The translations under genes were made by a program, and so were the position numbers. Below are positions 14,788 through 21,908 of a stretch of 45,713 nt of DNA, in pieces (position 1 is the stretch's first letter; each line of letters begins with the position of its first letter). The stretch spans positions 1 to 45,713 of the forward strand of contig DATIBR010000146.1 in NCBI GenBank assembly GCA_035457425.1, read 5' to 3'. This DNA is from Terriglobales bacterium (GTDB lineage Bacteria; Acidobacteriota; Terriglobia; Terriglobales; Acidobacteriaceae). The notes beneath the pieces are model-generated. The model had not been told where the DNA came from. It made no database searches and saw nothing but the letters and a program-made list of their open reading frames with translations.

Positions 14788-14819
14788 TTATCCGCGTTCA
14801 TCGGCGTTCATCCGCGGTA
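14788..14819. repeat. Right inverted repeat of the small cassette (family C)
   Basis: The arm ends GTTCATCCGCGGTA and is the inverted counterpart of 14534-14565. It lies nine bases upstream of the enclosed gene's ATG and eight bases beyond the E1-beta stop. The half-element at 31053-31084 has nearly the same sequence. Confidence 0.75.
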
Positions 14820-14827
14820 AGCCTTTC

Positions 14828-15802
14828 TTAGTACCGGTGCAGCCACCTGCACTTCTCCACAACGTCCTTCAATTTCGGCAGGAAGTACTCCTCCAGCGGC
14901 GGCGAGAAGGGCACGGGCGAATCCTGCGCCGCGATGCGCGTGATGGGCGCGTCGAGGTCGTCGAATGCCTCTTCGTTGATGATGGCCGCGATCTCGCCCG
15001 CCAGCCCGCCGGTCTTGGTGTCCTCGTGCAGCACCAGCACCTTGTTGGTCTTCTTCACCGTCGCCGCGATGGCCTCGCGGTCGAGCGGCAAGAGCGTCCG
15101 CAGGTCGAGGATCTCGACCTCGATGCCGTCGCGCGCCAGCATGTTCGCCGCGTCCATCGCCAGGTGGACCATCGCCGCGTACGTGATGATGCTCAGGTCG
15201 CGCCCCGCGCGCGCCACCCGCGCCTTGCCGATCTCGACCGTGTAGTCCTCGGCCGGCAGCTCTTCCTTGATGCGCCGATAGAGGAACTTGTGCTCGAAGA
15301 AGAGCACCGGGTTGTTGTCGCGGATGGCCGACTTGATCAGCCCCTTGGCGTCGTAGCACGTCGCCGGGTAGAGCACCTTCAGCCCGGGCGTGTGGACGAA
15401 CGAGACCTCGGGATTCTGCGAGTGGAACGGCCCGCCGTGCACGCCGCCGCCCGAGGGCCCGCGCAGCACCACGTTCGCGGGCGCGCCCCAGCGGTAGTGC
15501 GTCTTGGCCAGCATGTTGACGATCTGGTTCTGCGCGCAGGTGATGAAGTCGATGAACTGGAACTCGGCCACCGGACGCAGCCCGGTGAGCGCCGCGCCCA
15601 GCGCCGCACCCACGATGGCGTTCTCCGCGATGGGCGTGTCGATCACGCGCTCCGGGCCGAAGCGGTCGATGAAGCCGTCGGTCACCTTGAATGCGCCGCC
15701 GTAGACGCCGATGTCCTCGCCGATGCAGAAGACGCGCGCGTCGGCCTCCATCTCCTCCCACAGGCCTTGCCGGATGGCTTCGAGGAATGTGACGGCGGCC
15801 AT
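14828..15802 (-). CDS. 2-oxo acid dehydrogenase E1 component, beta subunit
   Basis: A 324-aa protein of standard E1-beta length. The thiamine-binding glutamate lies in CIGEDIGVYGGAFKVTDGF. Further on are GPERVIDTPIAENAIVGAAL and FQFIDFITCAQNQIVNML, then GPSGGGVHGGPFHSQNPE and the late KVLVLHEDTKTGGLAGEIAA. All are typical of transketolase-like E1-beta subunits. With E1-alpha it forms the alpha2-beta2 decarboxylase that passes the acyl group to lipoyl-E2. Its start is only two bases beyond the stop of the secreted-protein gene, which separates it from E1-alpha. Confidence 0.9.
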   Translation of the reverse strand: MAAVTFLEAIRQGLWEEMEADARVFCIGEDIGVYGGAFKVTDGFIDRFGPERVIDTPIAENAIVGAALGAALTGLRPVAEFQFIDFITCAQNQIVNMLAKTHYRWGAPANVVLRGPSGGGVHGGPFHSQNPEVSFVHTPGLKVLYPATCYDAKGLIKSAIRDNNPVLFFEHKFLYRRIKEELPAEDYTVEIGKARVARAGRDLSIITYAAMVHLAMDAANMLARDGIEVEILDLRTLLPLDREAIAATVKKTNKVLVLHEDTKTGGLAGEIAAIINEEAFDDLDAPITRIAAQDSPVPFSPPLEEYFLPKLKDVVEKCRWLHRY

Positions 15803-15804
15803 CG

Positions 15805-16491
15805 CTAGCTACTCCCTTGCAGTTCCACGACAATTCGCCCTGACTCCAGCTTCCGGTATGCAAAGGCACCATTCATGATGTTGCAATTCGGACCTTCGGT
15901 CTTACTCTGCTGCCACTGATACAAACTAGCCCTGAGCTGACCGGTCTTCGTTGGCTTGAAATCCTGTCCATGCGGATAGCTCGACTTGACCGTTGCTTTG
16001 ATACGGATATTCGCTTGATCTCCAGGCTGCAGCTCCAGAGAGCTCCAAGGTTTGTCATCGGAAGAATAGAGAAAAGCGGTGGCCACGAGCGGGCTCGAGA
16101 CGTCCTCAGTTCGCAGCCACACCGAGAACGATGCGATGAAGTAACCCTCTTTAAGAATCTGGGGTGAGTTAACAACCGTTAAAGGGTCCGGACTCCACGG
16201 GATCGTGGTGGGTCGCTTGCCAACATTCTTGAGCGAGAGTGTGATTCCGATTTCATCCCCTTGCCGGAATGAGTGAGAGCTTAGGTCAGTCACAGCAAGC
16301 TGCAACTGACCTCGTTCTCCTCCGCTTATTGCGCCGTCAGCCCAACCTTCAAAAACGTTGGCGCACTTCGGGTTCTTCCAGCGGTCGATTTGCACTGTCC
16401 GCTGATTGGTCAAATCGACCGTGAAGGTTTTCTGCGCGATGGCGCAGCTAGGCACGATGAGAGCGATTCCGACGGCTATCCAGGTCTTCAT
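15805..16491 (-). CDS. Secreted protein of unknown function inserted between E1-alpha and E1-beta
   Basis: A 228-aa protein with a clear signal peptide (MKTWIAVGIALIVPSCAIAQ, then KTFTVDL). The mature part is beta-rich: LQLAVTDLSSHSFRQGDEIG, then ITLSLKNVGKRPTTIPW, then SFSVWLRTEDVSSPLVATAF, like an immunoglobulin-type or transthyretin-like fold. Three cysteines are seen, one in WKNPKCANVF, one in GPNCNIMNG, and one in the signal region. No family recognised. The start overlaps the E1-alpha stop by ATGA and the stop is two bases before E1-beta, so it sits in the seam exactly. Its codon use is visibly AT-richer than that of its neighbours, which suggests transfer. Confidence 0.65.
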   Translation of the reverse strand: MKTWIAVGIALIVPSCAIAQKTFTVDLTNQRTVQIDRWKNPKCANVFEGWADGAISGGERGQLQLAVTDLSSHSFRQGDEIGITLSLKNVGKRPTTIPWSPDPLTVVNSPQILKEGYFIASFSVWLRTEDVSSPLVATAFLYSSDDKPWSSLELQPGDQANIRIKATVKSSYPHGQDFKPTKTGQLRASLYQWQQSKTEGPNCNIMNGAFAYRKLESGRIVVELQGSS

Positions 16492-17843
16492 TTCAAGTGC
16501 ACCGCCGCTTCCACCTGCTCGAGCTTCACGTCCTTGTGGCCGCGCGCCTGCACCTCACCGTACATCAGCGGGATGGGGTGGCAGTCCGCTCCGGCGCAGT
16601 AGACGCCTTTCGCCGCCCACTCCGGCTCGGGCATCGGTGAGGCCTCCGCTGCCATGCGGTCGTCGTCGAGCTGCCGCTCGACCTCGGCCTTCATCCGCTC
16701 GTTCTGCTCGCGCGTGAGCCACTTCTTCCCGTCGACCAGGTACTTCTCGAAGCGGGCGATGCAGTCGCGCTTCTGCCAGAACTCGCGCATCGCCGCGGGC
16801 ACGTACTGCGCCGCGTCGTGGATGGCGTGGCCCTTCATGCGCATCATCTTGGCCTCGATCAGCGTGGCGCCCTCGCCGCGATACGCGCGCTCGACCGCTT
16901 CGTAGGTCGCGTCGTAGACCTGGCAGGGGTCGGTGCCGTCGACGATCACGCCCGGCACGCCGTAGCCGATCGCGCGCTGCGCCAGGTCCTTCACCCCCAC
17001 CTGCTCCTCGGTCGGCGTCGAGTACGCCCAGTGGTTGCTCTCCACGATCAGCACCACCCCGAGCTTCTGCACGGCGGCGAAGTTGAAGCCTTCGTAGGTG
17101 ACGCCGGTCGACTGCCCGCCGTCGCCGATCCACGTCAGGCACGCGATGTTCCGCCCCTGTAGGCGCGCGCCCAGCGCGATGCCCGCCATCACCGGGATGG
17201 AGTCGCCCAGCATCGAGATGGGCGCCGAGACCTTCTTGTCGATGGAGCCGAAGTGCGAGCCGGCGTCCTTGCCCTTGGTCGGGCCCTCGGCCTTCGCCAT
17301 GTACTGCATCATGACGTCGCGCGTGTGGTAGCCGCGCACCAGGAACGCGCCCTGGTTGCGGATCATCGGCGCGATCCAGTCGTCTTTGCCGAGCGCGTAC
17401 GCCGACGCGACCGAGCAGCCCTCCTGGCCGGTGCCGAAGTACACCCCGCCCACCACCTTCGATTGCTTGTAGAGCTTCTCGAGCGTGAACTCCATGCCGC
17501 GGTTCAGCAGCATGTACTTGTAGATCTCGATGGCCTGCGCCGGCTTGAGGTACTTGGAGTCGCGGATCGGCGGGACGGGAAGGTCCAGGTTGCCGCGCAC
17601 TTCGTAGTGGACGTCACCGTCTTTGTCGACCTCGACGACGCGGAAGTCGGGCTTCTCCAATCTCCAGTCTTCGATCCGGCCGGCTCCGCTCGGCGGCGCC
17701 GGCTTCGCGGCTCCGCCGCCGTCCCAGCGCGCGCGTACCGCCTGCCGGGCAACGCTGCTGCGCTGCTCGGGCGTCATCTTCGTCAGGCGCGCCTTGCCGC
17801 CCTTCCTGCCAAGCGCTACCGCTGCCGGGTCCTTCTTTGCCAT
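16488..17843 (-). CDS. 2-oxo acid dehydrogenase E1 component, alpha subunit, with a basic N-terminal GGKAR domain
   Basis: A 451-aa protein, longer than a usual 330-400 aa E1-alpha. Residues 1-43 carry a basic motif (ALGRKGGKARLTKMTPEQRS, then VARQAVRARW) like that of small stand-alone 'KGGKAR' proteins. A low-complexity linker follows. The E1-alpha core starts near residue 80 with YLKPAQAIEIYKYMLLNRGM. The thiamine site is WIGDGGQSTGVTYEGFNFAA, then VESNHWAYSTP. VDGTDPCQVYDATYEAVERA and EAKMMRMKGHAIHD are further family marks. It decarboxylates the 2-oxo acid with thiamine diphosphate. The N-terminal domain is unusual here and may bind nucleic acid or a partner; that is an inference. Confidence 0.85.
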   Translation of the reverse strand: MAKKDPAAVALGRKGGKARLTKMTPEQRSSVARQAVRARWDGGGAAKPAPPSGAGRIEDWRLEKPDFRVVEVDKDGDVHYEVRGNLDLPVPPIRDSKYLKPAQAIEIYKYMLLNRGMEFTLEKLYKQSKVVGGVYFGTGQEGCSVASAYALGKDDWIAPMIRNQGAFLVRGYHTRDVMMQYMAKAEGPTKGKDAGSHFGSIDKKVSAPISMLGDSIPVMAGIALGARLQGRNIACLTWIGDGGQSTGVTYEGFNFAAVQKLGVVLIVESNHWAYSTPTEEQVGVKDLAQRAIGYGVPGVIVDGTDPCQVYDATYEAVERAYRGEGATLIEAKMMRMKGHAIHDAAQYVPAAMREFWQKRDCIARFEKYLVDGKKWLTREQNERMKAEVERQLDDDRMAAEASPMPEPEWAAKGVYCAGADCHPIPLMYGEVQARGHKDVKLEQVEAAVHLK

Positions 17844-17901
17844 GCGCTTAGTATAGACCTCTTGGTTCTGAACCTGTCAAATGCCTTGCAGAATCAATCA
17901 C

Positions 17902-18720
17902 TTACGCTAGGTATGTGTCCTCTTCGTCCAGCTCCCGCAACTCCTTCGGCGGACGTGCCGGCACACCGACTTTCGCGCCCAGCAGCTCGTCCACCGTCGC
18001 CACTTCCTTCATCTCGTGCCCGAAGACCGTCTCGAAATTCCGCACCACGTACTGCGCGACCTCGGCGACCGTCGGCGGTGCGACCGTGCGGTTCGGATGC
18101 CGCGCCTGCAGCTCGGCGTTGAGCGAGGTCACCGGTTTGTCCGCGATGCCGCAGGGAACAATCAACTTGAAGTGGTCGAGATCGTTGGTCACGTTGAACG
18201 CGAACCCATGCGAGGTCACGCCCCGCGAGACGTGGATCCCCATCGCAGCCAGCTTTTTCGGCTGCGCGCGCTGCGGATCTTCGTTCTGCCCAGCCTCCTG
18301 CATCCCGTGCAGCGGCCGCGTCCACACCCCGGTCAGCCCGGGCACGCGCGAGGTCAGCACGCCGAACTCCGCGCACGTCCGGATCAGCACCTCTTCCATC
18401 TTCCGCATGAAGTCCACCGGCCACACCTTTAGCGCGCGCAGGTCGCAGATGGGATAGCCCACGAGCTGCCCCGGCCCGTGGTACGTGACGTCGCCGCCGC
18501 GGTCGCATTCGAAGAGCTCCACGCCCTTCGCCGCGAGTTGCTCCTGCGAGGCCAGCACGTTCTTCTTGTCGGCGTTCTTGCCCAGCGTGATGACCGCCGG
18601 GTGCTCGAGCAGCAGCAGCACGTCGCCGATCTCGCCCGCCTGGCGCGCGGCGACGAGCTTCTCCTGCAGCTTGAGCCCTTGAGAGTAGGGAACCAGTCCG
18701 AGTTGGACGTAAGAGATCAA
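17902..18720 (-). CDS. lipB: Octanoyltransferase LipB
   Basis: A 272-aa protein, about 40 residues longer than most LipB. It moves octanoyl from acyl carrier protein to the lipoyl lysine of E2 and related proteins, the first step of de novo lipoylation. LipB marks are RGGDVTYHGPGQLVGYPI (residues 74-91), KLAAMGIHVSRGVTSHGFAF with the catalytic Lys156, and KLIVPCGIADKPVTSL with Cys190, the acyl-accepting thiol. A non-conserved insert lies around residues 138-154 (HGMQEAGQNEDPQRAQP), and the C-terminus is extended. It sits between lpd and E1-alpha, so the modifying enzyme is coded with its target complex. No lipA is seen in this window. Confidence 0.92.
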   Translation of the reverse strand: MISYVQLGLVPYSQGLKLQEKLVAARQAGEIGDVLLLLEHPAVITLGKNADKKNVLASQEQLAAKGVELFECDRGGDVTYHGPGQLVGYPICDLRALKVWPVDFMRKMEEVLIRTCAEFGVLTSRVPGLTGVWTRPLHGMQEAGQNEDPQRAQPKKLAAMGIHVSRGVTSHGFAFNVTNDLDHFKLIVPCGIADKPVTSLNAELQARHPNRTVAPPTVAEVAQYVVRNFETVFGHEMKEVATVDELLGAKVGVPARPPKELRELDEEDTYLA

Positions 18721-18725
18721 AACCT

Positions 18726-18797
18726 AGCCACGGATGGCCACGGATGAACACGGATCAATCAGGATTTAATCCGTGCGATCCGTGGCAATCCGTGGCT
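18726..18797. repeat. Hairpin repeat family C between lipB and lpd
   Basis: The left arm starts AGCCACGGATGGCCACGGAT and the right arm ends CAATCCGTGGCT; together they form a long imperfect hairpin. The 'cacggatgaacacggat' word is a variant of the arms that flank the small cassette at 14534-14819. Here nothing lies between the arms beyond a short loop, so it looks like the empty form of the same element. Confidence 0.7.
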
Positions 18798-18805
18798 GAA
18801 AAGAA

Positions 18806-20242
18806 CTACGCGTTGATGGCCATCCCGTACACGCTGGCGAACGCGTCGCCCATCGCCTCGTACAGCGTCGGATGCGCGTGGATGGTGTACATCAGGTCGT
18901 CGACCGTGCCCTCAAGCTTCATCACCGCCACCGCCTCCGAGATCATCTCGGTCGCGTCCGGCCCGATGATGTGCACGCCCAGGATCTCGCCGTACTGCTC
19001 GTCGGCCACGATCTTGATGAACCCTTCGTGCGCGCCGATGATGCTCGCTTTCGAGTTCGCCGTGAACGGGAACTTGCCCACCTTGATCTTGCGGCCGCCT
19101 TCCTTGGCCTTCGCCTCGGTCAGCCCGACGCTCCCGATCTGCGGCTCGCAATACGTCGCGCCCGGGATGAGCTCGCGCTTCACCGGGTCCGCCGGCTTGC
19201 CGGCGATCTTCGACACCGCGACGATTCCCTCCATCGCGCCCGCGTGCGCCAGTTGCGGCAGCCCCGCCACGATGTCGCCCACCGCGTAGACGCCCGGCTC
19301 CTCCGTCTGCATCCACTCATTGGTCTTGAGGAAGCCGCGGTCGGGCTTGATCTTCGTCTTCTCTAGCCCGACGTTGTCGGTGCGCGGCGCGCGCCCCACC
19401 GCGACCAGCACCTTCTCCGCGTCGAGCTTCTGCTTCTTGCCCTGGTCGTCGGTGAAGCTGATCGACACTCCGTCCTTGCTCTTCTCGACCTTCTCCACCT
19501 TCACGCCGAGCTGGCAGGCGATGCCGCGCTTCTTGAAGTTCCGCAGCAGCTCCTTCGAGACGTCTTCGTCCTCCACCGGCACCAGCCGCGGCAGCGCTTC
19601 CAGCACCGTGACGTCGGTGCCGAACGACTTGAAGATGCTGGCGAACTCCACGCCGACCGCGCCCGAGCCGATCACCGCCAGCGTCTTCGGGATGGCCGGC
19701 AGGTCGAGGATCTCGATGTTGGTCAGCACCCGCGAATCGGCTTCCATCCCCGGGAGCATCTTGGCTTCCGAGCCGGTCGCCAGGATCACGTTCTTCGCCT
19801 TGATGTGGTTGGTCTCGCCGCCCGCGCCGCCGCCGCCCGCGGTGTAGACCTCGATATCGAGCACGCCGTTCTTCTGCGGACCGGTCAGCTTGCCCCAGCC
19901 TTCGACTGTGGTGACCTTGTTCTTGCGCATCAGGAACTCGAGGCCCTTGGCGTGCTTCGTCACGATCTTGTTCTTGCGGTCGAGCACCGCCTTCCAGTCG
20001 ATCTTCGGCTCGCCCGTGATCGTGATCCCGAAATCCTTCGCCGCCTTCAGGTGGTCGTAGATCTCGGCGTTGAACAGCAGCGCCTTGGTCGGGATGCAGC
20101 CGACGTGCAGGCAGGTGCCGCCCAGCTTGTCGTCTTTCTCGATCAGGCAGGTCTTCAGGCCCAGCTGCCCGGCGCGGATCGCCGCGGTGTAGCCCGCCGG
20201 CCCGCTCCCGATGATGGCGACGTCGTAGATCGTCTCAGCCAC
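18806..20242 (-). CDS. lpd: Dihydrolipoyl dehydrogenase (E3)
   Basis: A 478-aa flavoprotein starting at GTG 20240-20242, with GAGGGAG upstream. The N-terminal FAD site is VAIIGSGPAGYTAAIRAGQL. The redox-active disulfide is in GGTCLHVGCIPTKALL (Cys44 and Cys49). The NAD site is LAVIGSGAVGVEFASI. The second FAD site is GVYAVGDIVAGLPQLAH, and the C-terminal active-site base lies in HAHPTLYEAMGDAF. It reoxidises the dihydrolipoyl group of E2 and reduces NAD. A Gly-rich loop (YTAGGGGAGGETNH) around residue 135 is an unusual insert. It leads the co-directional run that includes lipB, E1 and E2. Confidence 0.95.
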   Translation of the reverse strand: MAETIYDVAIIGSGPAGYTAAIRAGQLGLKTCLIEKDDKLGGTCLHVGCIPTKALLFNAEIYDHLKAAKDFGITITGEPKIDWKAVLDRKNKIVTKHAKGLEFLMRKNKVTTVEGWGKLTGPQKNGVLDIEVYTAGGGGAGGETNHIKAKNVILATGSEAKMLPGMEADSRVLTNIEILDLPAIPKTLAVIGSGAVGVEFASIFKSFGTDVTVLEALPRLVPVEDEDVSKELLRNFKKRGIACQLGVKVEKVEKSKDGVSISFTDDQGKKQKLDAEKVLVAVGRAPRTDNVGLEKTKIKPDRGFLKTNEWMQTEEPGVYAVGDIVAGLPQLAHAGAMEGIVAVSKIAGKPADPVKRELIPGATYCEPQIGSVGLTEAKAKEGGRKIKVGKFPFTANSKASIIGAHEGFIKIVADEQYGEILGVHIIGPDATEMISEAVAVMKLEGTVDDLMYTIHAHPTLYEAMGDAFASVYGMAINA

Positions 20243-20304
20243 AGTGCGCGCTCCCTCTTACCTTCGGATGTCAGGGACAAACAAAAGATTCTAGATGATG
20301 GGGA

Positions 20305-20425
20305 ACGTTTCGTGAGGCCCTTCGTGAAACCTTTGTGACCTTGGTGTGCTGCTTTTTGCCGGCGGGACCAAGAAGCGTCACACGAAGGACACAAAGGAAG
20401 CACAAAGGCCCTTTACGAAGGGCTG
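20305..20425. repeat. Inverted repeat in the VOC-lpd gap
   Basis: Words on the left such as CCTTTGTGACCTTGGTGTG are answered on the right by CACACGAAGGACACAAAGG and GCACAAAGGCCCTTTACG. The 183-bp gap between lpd and the VOC gene thus holds little other than this imperfect hairpin. I see no promoter that I would rely on here. Confidence 0.6.
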
Positions 20426-20806
20426 CTAGCTGCGCACCTCGCACATCAGCCCGAAGATGTTGTTCTCCGGGTCGCGGAAGAAACACATCCACAGGTCGTG
20501 GTCGGGAAGCTTGGCGATGAGGTGCGGCTGGTCCTCGAACTTCACGCCGCGCGCGACCAGCGCCTGGTGCGCCACTTGGATGTTCGGCACCTTGAAGTAG
20601 AGGATGGACGCCGGGTGATCGTGCTCCGGCTTCTCCGGCGGCGAGAGCATGATGCGCACGTCGCCGCACATCAGGAACGCCATGTTCCCGGCGGTGAACA
20701 GAAACTTCATCCCCAGCTTGTCGCGGTAGAACTCGGTCATCGCCGCGGTGTTCCTGGTCACGATGGCGATCTGCCCGATCTGCCCGAGCCCGAATTGCTC
20801 TGCCAT
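20426..20806 (-). CDS. VOC-superfamily (glyoxalase-like) protein
   Basis: A 126-aa protein of the vicinal oxygen chelate fold. The halves are IGQIAIVTRNTAAMTEFYRD with KLGMKFLF, and VPNIQVAHQALVARGVKFED with FFRDPENNIFGLM. The first strand lacks the usual metal-binding His (it reads QIAIV), while Glu in DPENN fits the last metal position. The protein may therefore use a changed metal site or none. The ribosome-binding site AAGGAG is strong. It diverges from the MarR gene at 20856, and the palindrome between them would let that regulator control it. The substrate is unknown; such pairs often deal with an electrophile or antibiotic. Confidence 0.8.
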   Translation of the reverse strand: MAEQFGLGQIGQIAIVTRNTAAMTEFYRDKLGMKFLFTAGNMAFLMCGDVRIMLSPPEKPEHDHPASILYFKVPNIQVAHQALVARGVKFEDQPHLIAKLPDHDLWMCFFRDPENNIFGLMCEVRS

Positions 20807-20834
20807 GACGAATCTCCTTGCTGACGGGGAGAAT

Positions 20835-20857
20835 ATTAGTTAGCATAGCTAACTAAT
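20835..20857. promoter_or_regulatory. Palindromic operator between VOC and MarR genes
   Basis: ATTAGTTAGC and GCTAACTAAT are exact 10-bp inverted arms around three bases (ATA). The site is in the 49-bp divergent gap and covers the start codon of the MarR gene (ATG at 20856). It also lies 29 bases upstream of the VOC start. A MarR-type dimer would be expected to bind such a site and repress both genes. Confidence 0.75.
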
Positions 20858-21320
20858 GTCAAGGCCTGCGACAGGGAAATTTCGCGGGGTCGAGGCCGTC
20901 GCCGACCGGCTGCACTCCGCCGCCATCCGCCTGCTGCGCCGGCTCCGCCTGCAGGACGCCGCGATGGGGATCGGCCCGGCTCAGGCCTCGGCGCTCTCCG
21001 TGCTCGTCTTCGGCGGCCCGATGTCGCTCAAGGAGCTGGCGCGCGCCGAGCAAGTCCGCCCGGCCACGATGAGCCGCGTGGTCCGCGGCCTCGAGCGCGC
21101 CAAGCTCGTCCGCCGCGCGACCGCCGGCGACGACGCGCGCCGCATCGTCCTCACGCCGACGGAGGAAGGGAAGTCGCTGCTCTGGGAAGGCCGCCGCCGC
21201 CGCGTCGCCCTGCTCGCCTCGGGCCTGCGCGCGCTCGCCCCGGAAGAACAAAAGCAGCTCGCCCAGACCGCCGAGCTGCTTCACCTGCTGCTGCCGAAGC
21301 TGGAGATACGAAGGGGCTAG
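20856..21320 (+). CDS. MarR-family transcriptional regulator
   Basis: A 154-aa protein with the MarR winged-helix layout. The N-terminal dimer helix is followed by FGGPMSLKELARAEQVRPAT, then MSRVVRGLERAKLVRR (helix-turn-helix), and a wing with DDARRIVLTPTEEGKSLL. The C-terminal helix carries LASGLRALAPEEQKQLAQTA. The start codon overlaps the right arm of a perfect palindrome. No ribosome-binding site is placed properly, so its message may begin near the ATG. It is divergent from the VOC gene and likely autorepressed. The stop shares CTAG with the stop of the convergent nucleotidyltransferase gene. The ligand is unknown. Confidence 0.85.
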   Translation: MSRPATGKFRGVEAVADRLHSAAIRLLRRLRLQDAAMGIGPAQASALSVLVFGGPMSLKELARAEQVRPATMSRVVRGLERAKLVRRATAGDDARRIVLTPTEEGKSLLWEGRRRRVALLASGLRALAPEEQKQLAQTAELLHLLLPKLEIRRG

Positions 21321-21754
21321 TCGGCCTCGAGAGCCCGGAGGTCCTCCAGGTCCCGCGTCCTGCCCGCAGCACGCTTCGCAGCAATCAGATCGGAACGAGA
21401 GACGACGAAGAATTTCTGTCCTTCAAACTCCATCACCTCGCGGCGCTCCCATGCATCCGCGAACTGGATTCCCGGTGCTGTCGTCATGACGTCGATGGGA
21501 ATGCGGTCCTTGAGACGGGTGATCTGTGTCGCCACCAGCTCTTCTGGCGTGATTTCGGCTGCGGTGCCAAAGCCGAGCTGCTGGAGCGAGTCGAGAAGCT
21601 GCCTAGCATTGGCGACATTGGCCTCGATGAGGATGTCGAGGTCGAAGGTGGCGCGGGGAACGCCGTGCAGCGCCACAGCGATGCCGCCGAAGACGAGATA
21701 GCGGACGTTATTTCGTTGAAACGATTCGAATACCGGCTTCAGCCGTTGCAGCAT
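21317..21754 (-). CDS. Minimal nucleotidyltransferase domain protein
   Basis: A 145-aa protein with the polymerase-beta-like nucleotidyltransferase pattern: FGGIAVALHGVPRATFDLDI, with the Gly-Gly pair and Asp38 and Asp40 as metal ligands, and a further Asp88 in IPIDVM. LIAAKRAAGRTRDLEDLRAL at the end is typical of the family that includes MNT-type and AbiEii-type proteins, where a hydroxyl or tRNA is nucleotidylated. It overlaps its upstream partner (21708-21905) by 47 bp. The two-gene layout recalls toxin-antitoxin pairs, but neither partner is proven. It is more AT-rich than hemB, which follows the same direction upstream. Confidence 0.7.
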   Translation of the reverse strand: MLQRLKPVFESFQRNNVRYLVFGGIAVALHGVPRATFDLDILIEANVANARQLLDSLQQLGFGTAAEITPEELVATQITRLKDRIPIDVMTTAPGIQFADAWERREVMEFEGQKFFVVSRSDLIAAKRAAGRTRDLEDLRALEAD

Positions 21755-21905
21755 CGTTGGCTTTCGTCTGGAGCAGGCCCGGATTGACCGAAATCAGGAA
21801 CTCAGTGAACTCGTTGAATACATGCATGCGCTCGGCCAGCGGCAGGGATTTGAACCACCGCGCTTTTTCTTCCAGCGACTCGTCGCCCATTAGAAGAGTG
21901 TTCAT
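21708..21905 (-). CDS. Small partner protein of the nucleotidyltransferase
   Basis: A 65-aa polar, mostly helical protein (EEKARWFKSLPLAERMHVFN, then EFTEFLISVNPGLL). It starts three bases after the hemB stop and overlaps the nucleotidyltransferase gene by 47 bp, which implies coupled translation. No family recognised. Small helical proteins ahead of a minimal nucleotidyltransferase are common as partner or antitoxin. It may start at the second Met (residue 6). Confidence 0.5.
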   Translation of the reverse strand: MNTLLMGDESLEEKARWFKSLPLAERMHVFNEFTEFLISVNPGLLQTKANDAATAEAGIRIVSTK

Positions 21906-21908
21906 GAT

